Assembly: GCA_018663505.1 (NCBI GenBank)
Contig: JABJQG010000014.1
Coordinates: 104,258-168,257, forward strand
Length of the DNA stretch: 64,000 bases
Direction of reading: 5' to 3'
Origin: Pseudobdellovibrionaceae bacterium
GTDB lineage: Bacteria > Bdellovibrionota > Bdellovibrionia > Bdellovibrionales > UBA1609
The position numbers and the translations under genes were made by a program. Below are positions 18,526-28,518 of the stretch, piece by piece. The stretch's first letter is position 1; each line of letters starts with the position of its first letter. The notes under the pieces are model-generated. The model saw only the letters and a list, made by a program, of their open reading frames with translations. It had not been told where the DNA came from and ran no database searches.

Positions 18526-19883
18526 TGATTAAAAGAGCCCCTTTAATATTGGGAAATAAATCACTAAAAGATATCACTGACGATATATGTGAAATGGTAG
18601 AAACGCCGCCCAATGGAAAGTTTTTAGCACTTCTTGGAGTATCAAAACTTCTATTCTTGTTCTACATTTTTATTATGGGTGCCATTGTCTGGTACGGAAT
18701 GGGTTTGATGGGTGTAAACTCACCTGTGGGTTGGGGTACTGATATTGTAACCTTCGTATTCTGGATTGGTATTGGCCATGCCGGTACCTTGATTTCTGCG
18801 GTTTTATTTTTGTTTCGTCAAAAGTGGAGAACCTCAATTGCTAGAACGGCTGAGGCAATGACTGTATTTGCCGTAATGACAGCGGGACTGTTTCCGCTTT
18901 TACACACAGGCCGACCTTGGATATCTTATTGGTTGTTTCCTTATCCTAATCAAAGAGGACCGCTTTGGGTGAACTTTAGGTCTCCTTTATTATGGGATGT
19001 ATTTGCTGTTTCCACCTATGCCACGGTTTCCATTGTATTTTGGTATATTGGCTTAGTTCCTGATTTAGCGACAGTGAGAGATAGAGCAAAAAATAAAATT
19101 AGAAAAGCTGTATATGGAGCATTATCTCTAGGTTGGAGAGGAACAGCGCGTCACTGGAATCATTATGAAATGGTTTATATGTTATTAGCTGGTCTTGCGA
19201 CCCCTCTAGTTCTATCGGTACATTCTATCGTATCCTTTGACTTTGCAGTTGCAAATCTTCCAGGCTGGCATACAACAATTTTTCCTCCGTACTTTGTGGC
19301 AGGAGCGATTTTCTCAGGTTTCGGTATGGTTGTCACTTTGATGGTAATCATTAGAGAGGCTGTTCCTAAGTTTAAAGACTATATTACCATGGATCATATG
19401 GAAAATATGAACAAAATTATTTTAACCACAGGTATGCTTGTTGGTTATGCTTATGGGTCTGAATTTTTTATTGCTTGGTACTCTGGTTCTAAATATGAAG
19501 TGTTTGCTTTTACCAATAGAGCTTTTGGACCTTATTGGTGGGCATATTGGACCATGGTTACTTGTAACGTAGTTATTCCTCAAGTGTTTTGGTTTAAAGC
19601 GGTTCGAAGAAGTATACCTGCTATGTTTGTTGTTTCTATATTTGTGAATATAGGAATGTGGTTTGAGAGATTTGTGATTACTGTAACATCACTACATAGA
19701 GACTTCCTGCCATCAAGTTGGGGAATGTTCCATTTTACATTTTACGATTTAGGAGCTATTTTTGGAAGTTTTGGAATGTTCTTTACCTTCTTCTTAATAT
19801 ATACAAGGGTTCTACCAGCGATCTCAATTGCTGAAGTTAAACCCGTGCTTCACGTTGGATATGAGGAGGATGACCATGAGTAA
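18525..19883 (+). CDS. actC: Alternative complex III subunit ActC, NrfD-like membrane protein
   Basis: A 452-aa integral membrane protein with about ten hydrophobic helices. It includes [15 protein letters not shown] and [26 protein letters not shown], typical of the NrfD/PsrC quinol-binding subunits found twice in this complex (ActC and ActF). It anchors ActB and is a likely site of menaquinol oxidation. Its ATG overlaps the actB stop by one base and its end overlaps actD by 8 bp, so the four genes appear translationally coupled. Confidence 0.95.
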   Translation: MIKRAPLILGNKSLKDITDDICEMVETPPNGKFLALLGVSKLLFLFYIFIMGAIVWYGMGLMGVNSPVGWGTDIVTFVFWIGIGHAGTLISAVLFLFRQKWRTSIARTAEAMTVFAVMTAGLFPLLHTGRPWISYWLFPYPNQRGPLWVNFRSPLLWDVFAVSTYATVSIVFWYIGLVPDLATVRDRAKNKIRKAVYGALSLGWRGTARHWNHYEMVYMLLAGLATPLVLSVHSIVSFDFAVANLPGWHTTIFPPYFVAGAIFSGFGMVVTLMVIIREAVPKFKDYITMDHMENMNKIILTTGMLVGYAYGSEFFIAWYSGSKYEVFAFTNRAFGPYWWAYWTMVTCNVVIPQVFWFKAVRRSIPAMFVVSIFVNIGMWFERFVITVTSLHRDFLPSSWGMFHFTFYDLGAIFGSFGMFFTFFLIYTRVLPAISIAEVKPVLHVGYEEDDHE

Positions 19884-20397
19884 TTCAAAGAAAATTATTG
19901 CAGGCATTTGGGATTCTGAAGCGGGTCTTATTGAAGCCGCAAAAAAAGCAAAAGCTCAAGGTTTTGATAAACTTGAAGCAATTAGTCCTTATCCTTTGCA
20001 TGGAATTGACGAGATTTTAGAGATTCCACGCTCTTTTATTCCTTACATTACGTTTGTGATGGGGTTGCTTGGTTGTGCTGTGGGTACATGGTTTACATGG
20101 TATGTGGCAGCTTATGATTGGCCTTTAAATATTGGTGGTAAGCCGATGTGGTCTCTAGCGGCATTTATTCCTGTTATTTTTGAGCTGACCATTTTATTTG
20201 CTGCATTAAGTTCTGTTGGAGCAATGATTGTTTTAAATGGATTACCTAAAAATAATCCCCCTATTATTCATCCGGATTTAACAAGTCATCTTTTTGCACT
20301 CTTTGTTCCAGAAGATGACAAAAATTTTAATGCAGAAAAAATTGAAAGTTTATTTAAAGAGCTTGGTGCTCAAGAAGTGAAACACTCGGAGTTTTAA
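19876..20397 (+). CDS. actD: Alternative complex III subunit ActD
   Basis: A 173-aa protein with a cytoplasmic N-terminal part followed by two hydrophobic helices (about 52-75 and 92-118). It matches ActD, whose N-terminus contains the conserved [12 protein letters not shown] region. In solved complexes it is a structural subunit without cofactors. I chose the ATG at 19876, inside the last codons of actC, because GAGGA lies five bases upstream; upstream in-frame ATGs would fuse unrelated residues translated from the actC region. Confidence 0.93.
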   Translation: MSNSKKIIAGIWDSEAGLIEAAKKAKAQGFDKLEAISPYPLHGIDEILEIPRSFIPYITFVMGLLGCAVGTWFTWYVAAYDWPLNIGGKPMWSLAAFIPVIFELTILFAALSSVGAMIVLNGLPKNNPPIIHPDLTSHLFALFVPEDDKNFNAEKIESLFKELGAQEVKHSEF

Positions 20398-20399
20398 AG

Positions 20400-20972
20400 A
20401 TGACGAATAAAATAAGCAAAACCACATTCGGTATATTAAGTGTCATTGCTTTAAGTTTAGTGCTTGGAGCATGTGGTGCAGGTAAGAACAAAACAAATGT
20501 GGAAATATTCCAAGGTATGTTTGATCAAGAAGCTATGAAGTTTCAAGATTGGGATCCTGACTCAAAAGATAGTTTTACTATGCGTGTTCCGCCAGAAAAC
20601 ACGGTACCTAGAGGATTTAAACCTTATAAGTACGGTTTGGATTTTATGGCAGCTGAAAAAGGTTTGATAAACCCCATTAAAAAAGATTTTTCAGCTAAAA
20701 CCATGGAGCGTGCTAAGGAACATTACCAGGTCTATTGTGGGTTATGCCACGGACAGGACGGTAAAGGTGATGGCCAGATTGCTCAACATATGATTTTAAA
20801 ACCACCGGCATTGATTTCCGATAAAGCCAAGGCATTTAATGATGGGCGAATTTTTCATATTATCACAAAGGGTCAGGGAATCATGGGGAGTTATTCTCGT
20901 CAGATTATTAAAGAGACTGATCGTTGGGCCGTTGTGAATTACATTAGAACACTACAAAGAAAAGCGAATTAA
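20400..20972 (+). CDS. actE: Alternative complex III subunit ActE, monohaem cytochrome c lipoprotein
   Basis: A 190-aa exported protein. A signal peptide ends in a lipobox (LVLGAC near residue 25), so it is probably lipid-anchored on the periplasmic side. One haem site, CGLCHG, lies near residue 117, with a likely axial methionine in GIMGSY near residue 163. In alternative complex III, ActE is the monohaem c-type cytochrome that passes electrons out of the complex. It starts 2 bp after actD. Confidence 0.94.
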   Translation: MTNKISKTTFGILSVIALSLVLGACGAGKNKTNVEIFQGMFDQEAMKFQDWDPDSKDSFTMRVPPENTVPRGFKPYKYGLDFMAAEKGLINPIKKDFSAKTMERAKEHYQVYCGLCHGQDGKGDGQIAQHMILKPPALISDKAKAFNDGRIFHIITKGQGIMGSYSRQIIKETDRWAVVNYIRTLQRKAN

Positions 20973-20986
20973 GGAGTTTTTTAGAC

Positions 20987-22189
20987 ATGTCACATGCAAA
21001 AAAAGAAAAACCAGCAAATCCTGGATCATTAACAGTACCTTTCAATTTAAAAGTTTGGATGGGTGGGCTAATGACAGCAGGTTTAATTACCTTTTTATTC
21101 ACTCTGTATAAAAACCCTGAGAGAGCATGGCATGCTTATTTAATTGGTTTTTTCTATGTTATGACATTGTCATTAGGGGGGTTCTTTTTTACAGCTCTTA
21201 ATAATATGACAAAATCGGGTTGGGTTGTGAATGTTAGAAGAATTAGTGAAAGCTTTACTGCATTTTTACCGCTAGGTTTTGTTTTTGGTATAGGCTTTCT
21301 TTTTGGCGCCCCTACAATATATGATTGGCTAAATCCAGAAATTATTGCCACAGATAGCTTGCTACAACATAAAGCCGGGTATTTAAATCAAACTTTTTTC
21401 TGGATTCGCATGATTGTTTTCTTTGTGCTTTGGATTGCTTTTGCTAAAAAAATAGTTGGAAATTCATTAAAGCAAGATGAAACTGGAGATGAGAATTTGA
21501 CTCATAAAAATGTACCCCTATCAGTAATGGGTATATTAATGTTTGTCGTTACTTACTCTTTTTTCTCTGTGGACACAGTTATGGCTTTAGAGGCTCATTG
21601 GTTTTCCACTATATTTGGTGTTTATGCCTTTTCTGGTATGTTTCAGTCTCTTATGGCTTTAATGATCTTGATTCTATTACCTTTAATCAATAATGGTCGA
21701 TTAAAGGGATATGTGGATATGAATCATATTCATGATTTAGCTAAGTATATGTTTGGTTTTACAGTATTTTGGGCCTATATAGCTTTTTCTCAATATATGC
21801 TGATTTGGTATGCCAACCTTCCAGAGGAGACATTCTTTTTTATGCCTCGCATGCAAGGTGGCTGGGCTATAGTTTCTGTGGCATTGATTCTTTTTAAGTT
21901 TATTGTTCCTTTTTTCGCTTTACTGCCAAGATGGGCAAAAAGAACTCAGGCACATTTAGTGGCTGTAAGTGTTTTGATTTTAGTCATGCAGTTTGTTGAT
22001 CTCCATTGGTTAGTATACCCACACTATAATGAACATGAAGTGACAATGGGAGTTCCTGAGATTCTTATCTTTTTAGGTTTCTTTGCTGTATTTATGTGGA
22101 CTGTGACACGTTTTTTAAGTAAAAACGAATTGGTCCCTGTGAAAGATCCAAGGATTGGTGAGAGTTTAAATCACCACGTGACTTACTAA
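20987..22189 (+). CDS. actF: Alternative complex III subunit ActF, membrane protein
   Basis: A 400-aa protein with about ten membrane helices, the second membrane subunit of the complex and a relative of ActC. Segments such as MFGFTVFWAYIAFSQYMLIWYANLPEE and LHWLVYPHYNE are characteristic. AAGGAG lies about ten bases before the ATG. It is the last gene of the act operon. Oxygen reductase genes often follow act operons, but here thrS does, so the terminal oxidase must be encoded elsewhere. Confidence 0.94.
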   Translation: MSHAKKEKPANPGSLTVPFNLKVWMGGLMTAGLITFLFTLYKNPERAWHAYLIGFFYVMTLSLGGFFFTALNNMTKSGWVVNVRRISESFTAFLPLGFVFGIGFLFGAPTIYDWLNPEIIATDSLLQHKAGYLNQTFFWIRMIVFFVLWIAFAKKIVGNSLKQDETGDENLTHKNVPLSVMGILMFVVTYSFFSVDTVMALEAHWFSTIFGVYAFSGMFQSLMALMILILLPLINNGRLKGYVDMNHIHDLAKYMFGFTVFWAYIAFSQYMLIWYANLPEETFFFMPRMQGGWAIVSVALILFKFIVPFFALLPRWAKRTQAHLVAVSVLILVMQFVDLHWLVYPHYNEHEVTMGVPEILIFLGFFAVFMWTVTRFLSKNELVPVKDPRIGESLNHHVTY

Positions 22190-22210
22190 AAGTTCGCGCA
22201 TTGAACCTAT

Positions 22211-22216
22211 TATAAT
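22211..22216 (+). promoter_or_regulatory. Consensus -10 box upstream of thrS
   Basis: A perfect TATAAT lies 18 bp before the thrS ATG in the 44-bp gap after actF. No good -35 box is visible. The implied leader would be about ten bases long, which agrees with the absence of a clear ribosome-binding site before thrS. Confidence 0.35.
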
Positions 22217-22233
22217 GGATAGACTTTTTTTTA

Positions 22234-24174
22234 ATGGCTGATGTAAAAATTTATTTACCTGACAATTCGGAAAAGGTCTTTGATCATGAGCCCACTGTAT
22301 TAGAGGTGGCTCAGAGTATTGGAGATCGTTTAGCTAAAGACACTGTGGGTGCACAGATTAATGATAATAAAGAAATCATTGATCTAAGAACCCCACTTGC
22401 TCACGGCACTCAATTAAAAATAGTGACATTATCTCAGCCAGAAGGTCTTGAGGTTATTCGTCATTCTGCAGCCCACATACTTGCTCAGGCTGTACAAGAA
22501 CTGTGGCCAGAAATTCAAGTGACCATAGGACCTGTAATAGCCAATGGTTTTTTCTATGATTTTGGAGCAAAAACTTCCTTTACAGATGAGCAGCTAGAAC
22601 TCATTGAAAAACGTATGCAAGAAATTGTTAAACGGGCAGCACCTATTGAGTTATCTGTGCTTTCAAAACAAGAGGCTATAGCAACATTTAAAAAACTGGG
22701 TGAGAACTACAAAGTGGAAATTATTGAAGACCTGGATGTACCCGAGGTGAGCATATACACTCAAGGTGACTGGTTTGATTTATGTAGAGGTCCGCATGTT
22801 CAACTGACCTCTCAGGTAAAGTCTTTAAAGCTACTATCCCACGCTGGGGCATACTGGCGGGGAGACGAGAATAAGGACCAGCTTCAACGTATTTATGGAA
22901 CAGCTTTTTCTAATAAAAAGGAACTTAAAGAACACTTAAGGTTGTTAGAGGAAGCAAAAAAACGTGACCATAGAAAGTTAGGTAAAGAACTAGGACTATT
23001 TTATTTGAATCCACTATCTCCTGGAGGACCATTTTTTACTCCCAAGGGAACAGTGATCTATAATCAATTGCAAAATTATATGCGTGAAAAATATGTAGAG
23101 TTTGATTATCAAGAAGTGATTACGCCACAAATATATGATGTGGACCTTTATCATCAGTCGGGTCATTATGGAAATTATAAAGAAAATATGTATTTCACTA
23201 AAATTGACGATAGAGACTTCTCAGTAAAGCCCATGAACTGTCCAGGACATTGTGTACTTTACCATATGGAACATAAATCATACAGAGATCTACCCTACAG
23301 AATTGCTGATTTTGGCCGACTACATCGCTACGAACGTTCGGGTGTAATGCATGGGCTGACTCGTGTGAGAAGCTTCTGTCAAGACGATGCTCATATTTTC
23401 TGTACAACGGATCAGATGCAAACAGAAATCGAAAGTTTTATGAAGCTCCTCAATGAGGTTTATAGCACCTTAGGCATGACTGATTATCATATTTATTTTT
23501 CAACTCGACCTAAAAAGCGTATGGGGTCTGAAGAAAATTGGGATAGAGCTGAGGCAGCTTTAGAGAATGCTTTAAAGCATATGGGGCTGGATTTTGAAAT
23601 TAATGAAGGTGATGGCGCCTTTTACGGTCCAAAGCTAGATATCATGTTTGTGGATGCACTAAAGAGACCCTGGCAGCTAGGGACCCTTCAGTGTGACTTT
23701 AATATGCCAGATGCATTTAACTTAAACTATACAGGTTCTGATAATACGGATCACCGACCGGTGATGTTGCATCGAGCGATATTAGGCTCTTTAGAGCGTT
23801 TTATTGGTGTGTACCTGGAGCATACAGCTGGCCGTTTGCCATTATGGCTGTCACCAGTTCAGGTGAAAATTCTAAATTTAACAGATGCTCAAATACCTTA
23901 TTGTGAAGAGTTATATCAACAACTTAAAGCTATTGGTTTAAGAGTTGAGTTAGATCAGCGTTCAGAAAAATTAGGTTACAAGATTCGGGAAGCTCAAACT
24001 CAAAGAGTGTCTTACCTTTTAGTTGTTGGAGAAAAAGAGATGGAATCAAATACAGTTTCTATTCGCCTTAAAAACGGTAAAACAAAGTTAGCTGTGGCTC
24101 GAAGTGAGTTTTTTGAAAAAATTGAAAAAGAGCAAGAATCTCGAAGCCTAGATGAAAGCTGGGTGGTTGAATAG
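22234..24174 (+). CDS. thrS: Threonyl-tRNA synthetase
   Basis: This 646-aa protein has the full ThrRS layout. A TGS domain spans about 1-62. The editing domain carries HSAAH near residue 76 and CRGPHV near 186. A class II catalytic core follows with motif 2 RIADFGRLHRYERSG and the zinc-ligand region NCPGHC. The anticodon-binding domain follows, ending with LVVGEKEMESNTVSIR. It charges tRNA-Thr with threonine. No Shine-Dalgarno sequence is evident upstream of the ATG. Confidence 0.97.
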   Translation: MADVKIYLPDNSEKVFDHEPTVLEVAQSIGDRLAKDTVGAQINDNKEIIDLRTPLAHGTQLKIVTLSQPEGLEVIRHSAAHILAQAVQELWPEIQVTIGPVIANGFFYDFGAKTSFTDEQLELIEKRMQEIVKRAAPIELSVLSKQEAIATFKKLGENYKVEIIEDLDVPEVSIYTQGDWFDLCRGPHVQLTSQVKSLKLLSHAGAYWRGDENKDQLQRIYGTAFSNKKELKEHLRLLEEAKKRDHRKLGKELGLFYLNPLSPGGPFFTPKGTVIYNQLQNYMREKYVEFDYQEVITPQIYDVDLYHQSGHYGNYKENMYFTKIDDRDFSVKPMNCPGHCVLYHMEHKSYRDLPYRIADFGRLHRYERSGVMHGLTRVRSFCQDDAHIFCTTDQMQTEIESFMKLLNEVYSTLGMTDYHIYFSTRPKKRMGSEENWDRAEAALENALKHMGLDFEINEGDGAFYGPKLDIMFVDALKRPWQLGTLQCDFNMPDAFNLNYTGSDNTDHRPVMLHRAILGSLERFIGVYLEHTAGRLPLWLSPVQVKILNLTDAQIPYCEELYQQLKAIGLRVELDQRSEKLGYKIREAQTQRVSYLLVVGEKEMESNTVSIRLKNGKTKLAVARSEFFEKIEKEQESRSLDESWVVE

Positions 24175-24387
24175 TTGAAAAAGCTCTGTGAAGCTAGAGC
24201 TCATTCTCATTTTGTATGTTATTAAAGGTGAGAAAGCATAGGATGATCCAGAGGTTATATAGTTAAGACTCGCTGTGTCTATTTTTATATGGAAATGTGC
24301 AATATAAGCTGATATATTAATTAATTGACGGATAGGGAAGTTAATCTCTGTTTGTTAAAAACTCTATAAATTCCACAGGAGGAAATT

Positions 24388-25107
24388 ATTAAACAAAGAG
24401 GCCCTAAGGGTAAAAAAAGAGACGAAGGTTTTAAAATAAATAGGAATATTACTGCTCGTGAAATTCGATTGATCGATGACACAGGAGACATGCGTGGCGT
24501 GATGACCCCAAGAGAAGCTCTGCTAATAGCAGAAGATAAGGGTCTTGATCTCATTGAAATTGCGCCCACCGCTAAGCCACCCACTTGCAAAATTATGGAT
24601 TACGGTAAGTGGAAGTATGAGAATAAGAAAAAACAAACCGCTTCTCGTAAGAAACAAATAATTATAAATACAAAAGAAATTCAAGTGCGACCAAGAACGG
24701 ATCAGCACGATTTAGATACAAAATTAAATAGAGCACGAAAATTTTTGATGGATGGAGACAAGGTTAAAATCAATCTTAGATTTCAAGGGCGAGAAATGGC
24801 TCACCAAGAGTTAGGAATGAAACTCCTTTTAAAAATGGCTAAAATTTTGGACGATGTATCTAATATCGAAACGCCACCTAAAAGAGAAGGGCGTCAGATG
24901 TTTTTGCTATTAGTTTCTGATTCTGCAAAAATTAAAGAATACAAAAATCTAAAACAGCGTGAAGCTGCCATGGACGCCAATGAAGGACTTGTTGTTGGTG
25001 GAGATGGTGAAGCTAGCGAAGGTGAAGTTAGTGCCGAGAATCAAGAAGCTGTAAGCTCTGAGGTGGAAACGGAAGCTGTAGAAGCTAAGGTAGAAGCAGA
25101 AGCTTAG
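24388..25107 (+). CDS. infC: Translation initiation factor IF-3, ATT start, acidic C-terminal tail
   Basis: This is IF-3, which keeps 30S subunits free and checks start codons. The start is ATT at 24388, preceded by AGGAGG with five-base spacing. ATT initiation is known for infC and lets IF-3 repress its own synthesis. The N-terminal domain begins KQRGPKGKKRDEGFKINRNI and the C-terminal domain contains TKEIQVRPRTDQHDLDTKL and KINLRFQGREM. At 239 aa it is longer than the usual 180, because about 45 residues rich in Glu, Ala and Gly follow the normal end. rpmI and rplT, common neighbours, are absent. Confidence 0.96.
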   Translation: MKQRGPKGKKRDEGFKINRNITAREIRLIDDTGDMRGVMTPREALLIAEDKGLDLIEIAPTAKPPTCKIMDYGKWKYENKKKQTASRKKQIIINTKEIQVRPRTDQHDLDTKLNRARKFLMDGDKVKINLRFQGREMAHQELGMKLLLKMAKILDDVSNIETPPKREGRQMFLLLVSDSAKIKEYKNLKQREAAMDANEGLVVGGDGEASEGEVSAENQEAVSSEVETEAVEAKVEAEA

Positions 25108-25130
25108 GTTTAAGTAATCATTTTAGAATA

Positions 25131-25163
25131 AAAAAAGCCTTTCAGATGAAAGGCTTTTTTTAT
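25131..25163 (+). terminator. Intrinsic terminator after infC
   Basis: A 13-bp perfect stem (AAAAAAGCCTTTC, 25131-25143, pairing with 25148-25160) with an AGAT loop is followed by more T residues. It lies 23 bp after the infC stop. The A and T tracts on both sides would let it work in either direction. Confidence 0.9.
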
Positions 25164-25588
25164 TAAAGCTAAGAATCAATTGAAACTAAGGGCAAAACTA
25201 ATTAGCTTTATTAGACTTCTTAAAGCGTGAAGCGTCCTGAAAAAGTGAGGGTAATAGCCCGAATTTTAACGAGTTAGAGCCAGAAAGGCTCACTGTACAT
25301 CTGAAGTGCTTAACACCAAAAACCCCTCGTCTTCCACAAAAAAGATAAAGACCTCCTGTATTGAAAAAAAACCAGCTGTGAAAAAAAAACCAGCTGGGTT
25401 GGTGACAAATTTTGTCATGCTAACAGCTAGATAACAGTTCACATTCTAAAAAAATTAAATAATTTCGCGTATTAAGTTTGGAGTGATTTGTGCATTAAAA
25501 GTGACTTTAAATATCAAATAAATATAGAAAATGAGATTTCTTTTATGATTTAACATACTAAGAGGAAGCTTTATTGTAAGGAGAAAAT
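25164..25588. other. 425-bp gap without a recognised gene
   Basis: No convincing open frame is present. Between about 25225 and 25335 the sequence is less AT-rich than the rest of the gap and has self-pairing pieces (GTGAG with GCTCAC, and GAGCC-AGAAA-GGCTC), so an uncharacterised structured RNA is possible; I match it to no known family. At 25362-25396 a unit of TG, eight or nine A residues, then CCAGCTG is repeated twice in tandem. The promoter of the following gene cluster should lie in the last 150 bases. Confidence 0.4.
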
Positions 25589-27112
25589 ATGTTTGAGTAC
25601 AAAAACATAAGCAAATTTGCTTTAATAGTTCTAATTCCCTGTGTTGGGGGCTCACTGAGTACCCTAGCTGCTGGCAATACTAAACTAATGCATAACCCGC
25701 AAATTTTGGCAACAGGTGCTGGCACCTATGAAATTGTAGATAAGTCAAAAATTTTACTTGAAGAGATGAAATGGAGTTCAGCAGTTCAGCAACAAGACCA
25801 ACAAGCTTATGAAGAAGCACAAGCAGATGCAGAAAGAGCATACTTAAAATTAAGAGGGGACTGTGTATCTGAAGTTTCATACAAACAGTGTAGTGGCTTA
25901 GCTCTGTTGGAAAGAATGAGTATAGACACTATGAAATCTATGTCAGTGGGAAAAATACCAGCCGGTGAGCATGCAGAAGCTATTCGAAGTTATAAACAAC
26001 AAAAACAAGTTTTTAAGACTAAGCTAGCGGCAATAGCTGTCTTAAAGGATGTTTGGGCTGGAAATAGTGTGAATATTAGTTCTGATAGTTCTGAAAAGTC
26101 GCAGAGACAAGTTATATACAATAAGGGAGCTTTAAATTTAGATAAGCTTGAGAAAGTATATCTTGATGAGTTAGGTAACATGGATAAATTAGCCATGTCA
26201 CTTCAGTATAAGGTTGGCGTTGGAGTTGGTGTTGAAACTACACAGCCTGGTATGGGGTTGGACTTTGTGCAGGCCACAGAAACACCTGAGGCTTTAAGAG
26301 AGCAGTTGGATGAATTTCAAAAAAACGCAGAATTATCTGATGTAGATAAATTAGTACTAGCAAATATGATTAAAAAATTTGGAACTTATGCTTTTAAATA
26401 TATAGACAGCTATCGTGGAAAGTTAGAGTGGTTTAATAACTTACAAACTGAAGATGGGAAGAGCTGGGTTGAGGGGCTAGAGAATAAAGCGAGAGTTTTA
26501 AACTATACACGAGCTTTATACTGTATGCCAGTTGGCGTTCCTGGTTTAAGAGTATCTAAGGCCAAAAAAATAAACTTGTCATACATAAGTAGAGGGGTGT
26601 TAAAAAATGTGACTAATGCTCAAAAATCTGAAGTGCATACAGATAACATTAGAGCTACCATGAAAGATTTTGACTTATATTTTACCTCAGCAAAATCTCA
26701 GGGTGGTCAGTTTAATCATGCTGGTGGTATTATGGGGTTCATAAACAAAGTAAACTCAACATTTACTTGGCATAATGAGGTTCAGGCATACTTGAATGTT
26801 ATGAAAATTTTAAGAGATGGGATGCTAGATGAAATTTCATTAAATGACGAAATAAATGGCTGTGAAGTTGTTCGATCTAGATATGAAATGAGATATGGCA
26901 AAGGTTCGTTGAGAGACCGCGGCTATCTTACAAATTATAAAAAACATTTGGAAGGAACAATGATTACACAAGATGATTTGATGCTTGCATTTAAGGAAGC
27001 GGGAAAAGTGATTTTAACAAAAGGTTTGTTCATGGGAAAAGTGAGAAAGTTTCAAAAAGAGCACCCTGGATTATCACTTGTAGATCAAGCTTTTGACATA
27101 CTATTCGATTAA
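25589..27112 (+). CDS. Exported protein of unknown function (cluster gene 1)
   Basis: A 507-aa protein with a signal peptide (hydrophobic about 8-26, cleavage near TLAAG). I recognise no family. The mature part is mostly polar and predicted helical, with a Gln/Glu/Ala-rich stretch at about 60-80, few cysteines, and a glycine-valine run (VGVGVGVE) near residue 210. AAGGAG lies five bases before the ATG. It is the first of four exported-protein genes in one direction, 18 bp from the next, and probably starts an operon. Its amino-acid composition gives no sign of enzymatic motifs. Confidence 0.75.
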   Translation: MFEYKNISKFALIVLIPCVGGSLSTLAAGNTKLMHNPQILATGAGTYEIVDKSKILLEEMKWSSAVQQQDQQAYEEAQADAERAYLKLRGDCVSEVSYKQCSGLALLERMSIDTMKSMSVGKIPAGEHAEAIRSYKQQKQVFKTKLAAIAVLKDVWAGNSVNISSDSSEKSQRQVIYNKGALNLDKLEKVYLDELGNMDKLAMSLQYKVGVGVGVETTQPGMGLDFVQATETPEALREQLDEFQKNAELSDVDKLVLANMIKKFGTYAFKYIDSYRGKLEWFNNLQTEDGKSWVEGLENKARVLNYTRALYCMPVGVPGLRVSKAKKINLSYISRGVLKNVTNAQKSEVHTDNIRATMKDFDLYFTSAKSQGGQFNHAGGIMGFINKVNSTFTWHNEVQAYLNVMKILRDGMLDEISLNDEINGCEVVRSRYEMRYGKGSLRDRGYLTNYKKHLEGTMITQDDLMLAFKEAGKVILTKGLFMGKVRKFQKEHPGLSLVDQAFDILFD

Positions 27113-27130
27113 ATTGATTTTGGAGAATTT

Positions 27131-28501
27131 ATGAATAAAAATAATAAATATTTATTTTTCATTTTAATCACGCTTTCGCTCTGTAGTCTGCTGTTGGCGT
27201 CTTCTTTATATGCTAGAAACACGAGCCCTTCTAGTGGGAGATATTTAAAAAGGGGACATTGGTTGACTTGCTGGGGTGGACAGGACGAGAGGTTACGTCA
27301 TAGTCAGCGTTTTAACAAAAATACTGAAGAAGCTATTGTAGCGAGTTATGTGCCTGAGTTTAAGGGGTCGTATGGTTTTCAAGTAAAAGATACTTGGCAG
27401 GAGTATGTAACAAAAAGTGGGACAGACTGTTTTCATTGTGGTGAATCTTGTTCAGGTTCTGGTGAGAATCGATCCTGCTCCTGTAACACATGCAGTTGGC
27501 AAGAGCTTGAGACTTTTTATAGGCCGTGGTCACATCAGCAAGTCAGTTGGGAGGCTCAATGGCAACAGGATCAAAAATATAGAGAGAAGAGAAAAGAATG
27601 GATGGCTAATGGTAAGCCTGAGTTAAATTTAGATAATTCAGATTTAGAGACATTGTTTGAATTTGACCCAGAAAGACCTTCAGAGTATTTTCTCTTCCCC
27701 GGTGAAGTGGAAAGAGTTCGCGTTAGTAATGTTGGGGACTCTTGGATGAATTTTGGTGGTCGAGAAACAATAAATCCAGAGATTTTTATTGCTGACCCTC
27801 GACATGAATACATTGTGAGAAATACAACAAATCGAGGTTCCGGTAGCTTGCAATGTGATGACGTTGATATAGAAATTAAAGCAACTGTTTCAACTGGCAA
27901 ACGTAAGGTTACAAAAACCCCTAATAGTTTAGAGTTTAAAGGTAATTGGATTTTTGCTGAAACAGATAGTAAAGGGGATCTTGTTCGTGAGCCTGGAGAA
28001 TATCACATCACAGATATTGCTGCTGAATATTATGAAGAACAAAATGTTTATGATCATTATAAAAATACTGAAGTGTCCGTCCAGTTAGTAGAGATAAATA
28101 GGAACTGGTGGTATGATGTACCCGTATCTAACGAATTAGAATTAGGTGATAATTTATCACGAGTTCAATTTGATATCGAGGCTGTTAAGCGTGGAGAACC
28201 ATCAACAGCAGTATTTGAAGTAGATGCGGCTTCATTACATTTAACCGGTTGGTTTGAAAGTGAGTTTAATCTTCATCCAGGGAAAGATTACTTGCTATGT
28301 GGAAAAATTTTAAGAAAAAATAACATTTATTACCAAAATTATGATCGAGATTTTATATTATTTAAACAAGGAAAAGGCTGGTCAGAGCCAAACTGTAAAT
28401 TATTTAAATATAAGCCCTCAGATGACTATGATTTAAGAGGTTCCGGTCGCAAGTTGAGAGACTTCGTTGAAAAGGCTATCTTACTAGATTTTACATTATA
28501 A
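27131..28501 (+). CDS. Exported cysteine-containing protein of unknown function (cluster gene 2)
   Basis: A 456-aa protein with a signal peptide (about 1-28). A dense cysteine group at about 99-121, reading CFHCGESC then CSCNTC, could bind metal or form disulfides. The rest is rich in aromatic residues and charged turns and looks beta-rich (for example WNFGGRETINPEIF-like segments and paired strands after 300). I recognise no family. GGAG precedes the ATG by five bases. It lies 18 bp after gene 1 and 17 bp before gene 3. Confidence 0.72.
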   Translation: MNKNNKYLFFILITLSLCSLLLASSLYARNTSPSSGRYLKRGHWLTCWGGQDERLRHSQRFNKNTEEAIVASYVPEFKGSYGFQVKDTWQEYVTKSGTDCFHCGESCSGSGENRSCSCNTCSWQELETFYRPWSHQQVSWEAQWQQDQKYREKRKEWMANGKPELNLDNSDLETLFEFDPERPSEYFLFPGEVERVRVSNVGDSWMNFGGRETINPEIFIADPRHEYIVRNTTNRGSGSLQCDDVDIEIKATVSTGKRKVTKTPNSLEFKGNWIFAETDSKGDLVREPGEYHITDIAAEYYEEQNVYDHYKNTEVSVQLVEINRNWWYDVPVSNELELGDNLSRVQFDIEAVKRGEPSTAVFEVDAASLHLTGWFESEFNLHPGKDYLLCGKILRKNNIYYQNYDRDFILFKQGKGWSEPNCKLFKYKPSDDYDLRGSGRKLRDFVEKAILLDFTL

Positions 28502-28518
28502 ATACTATTGGAGTAATG

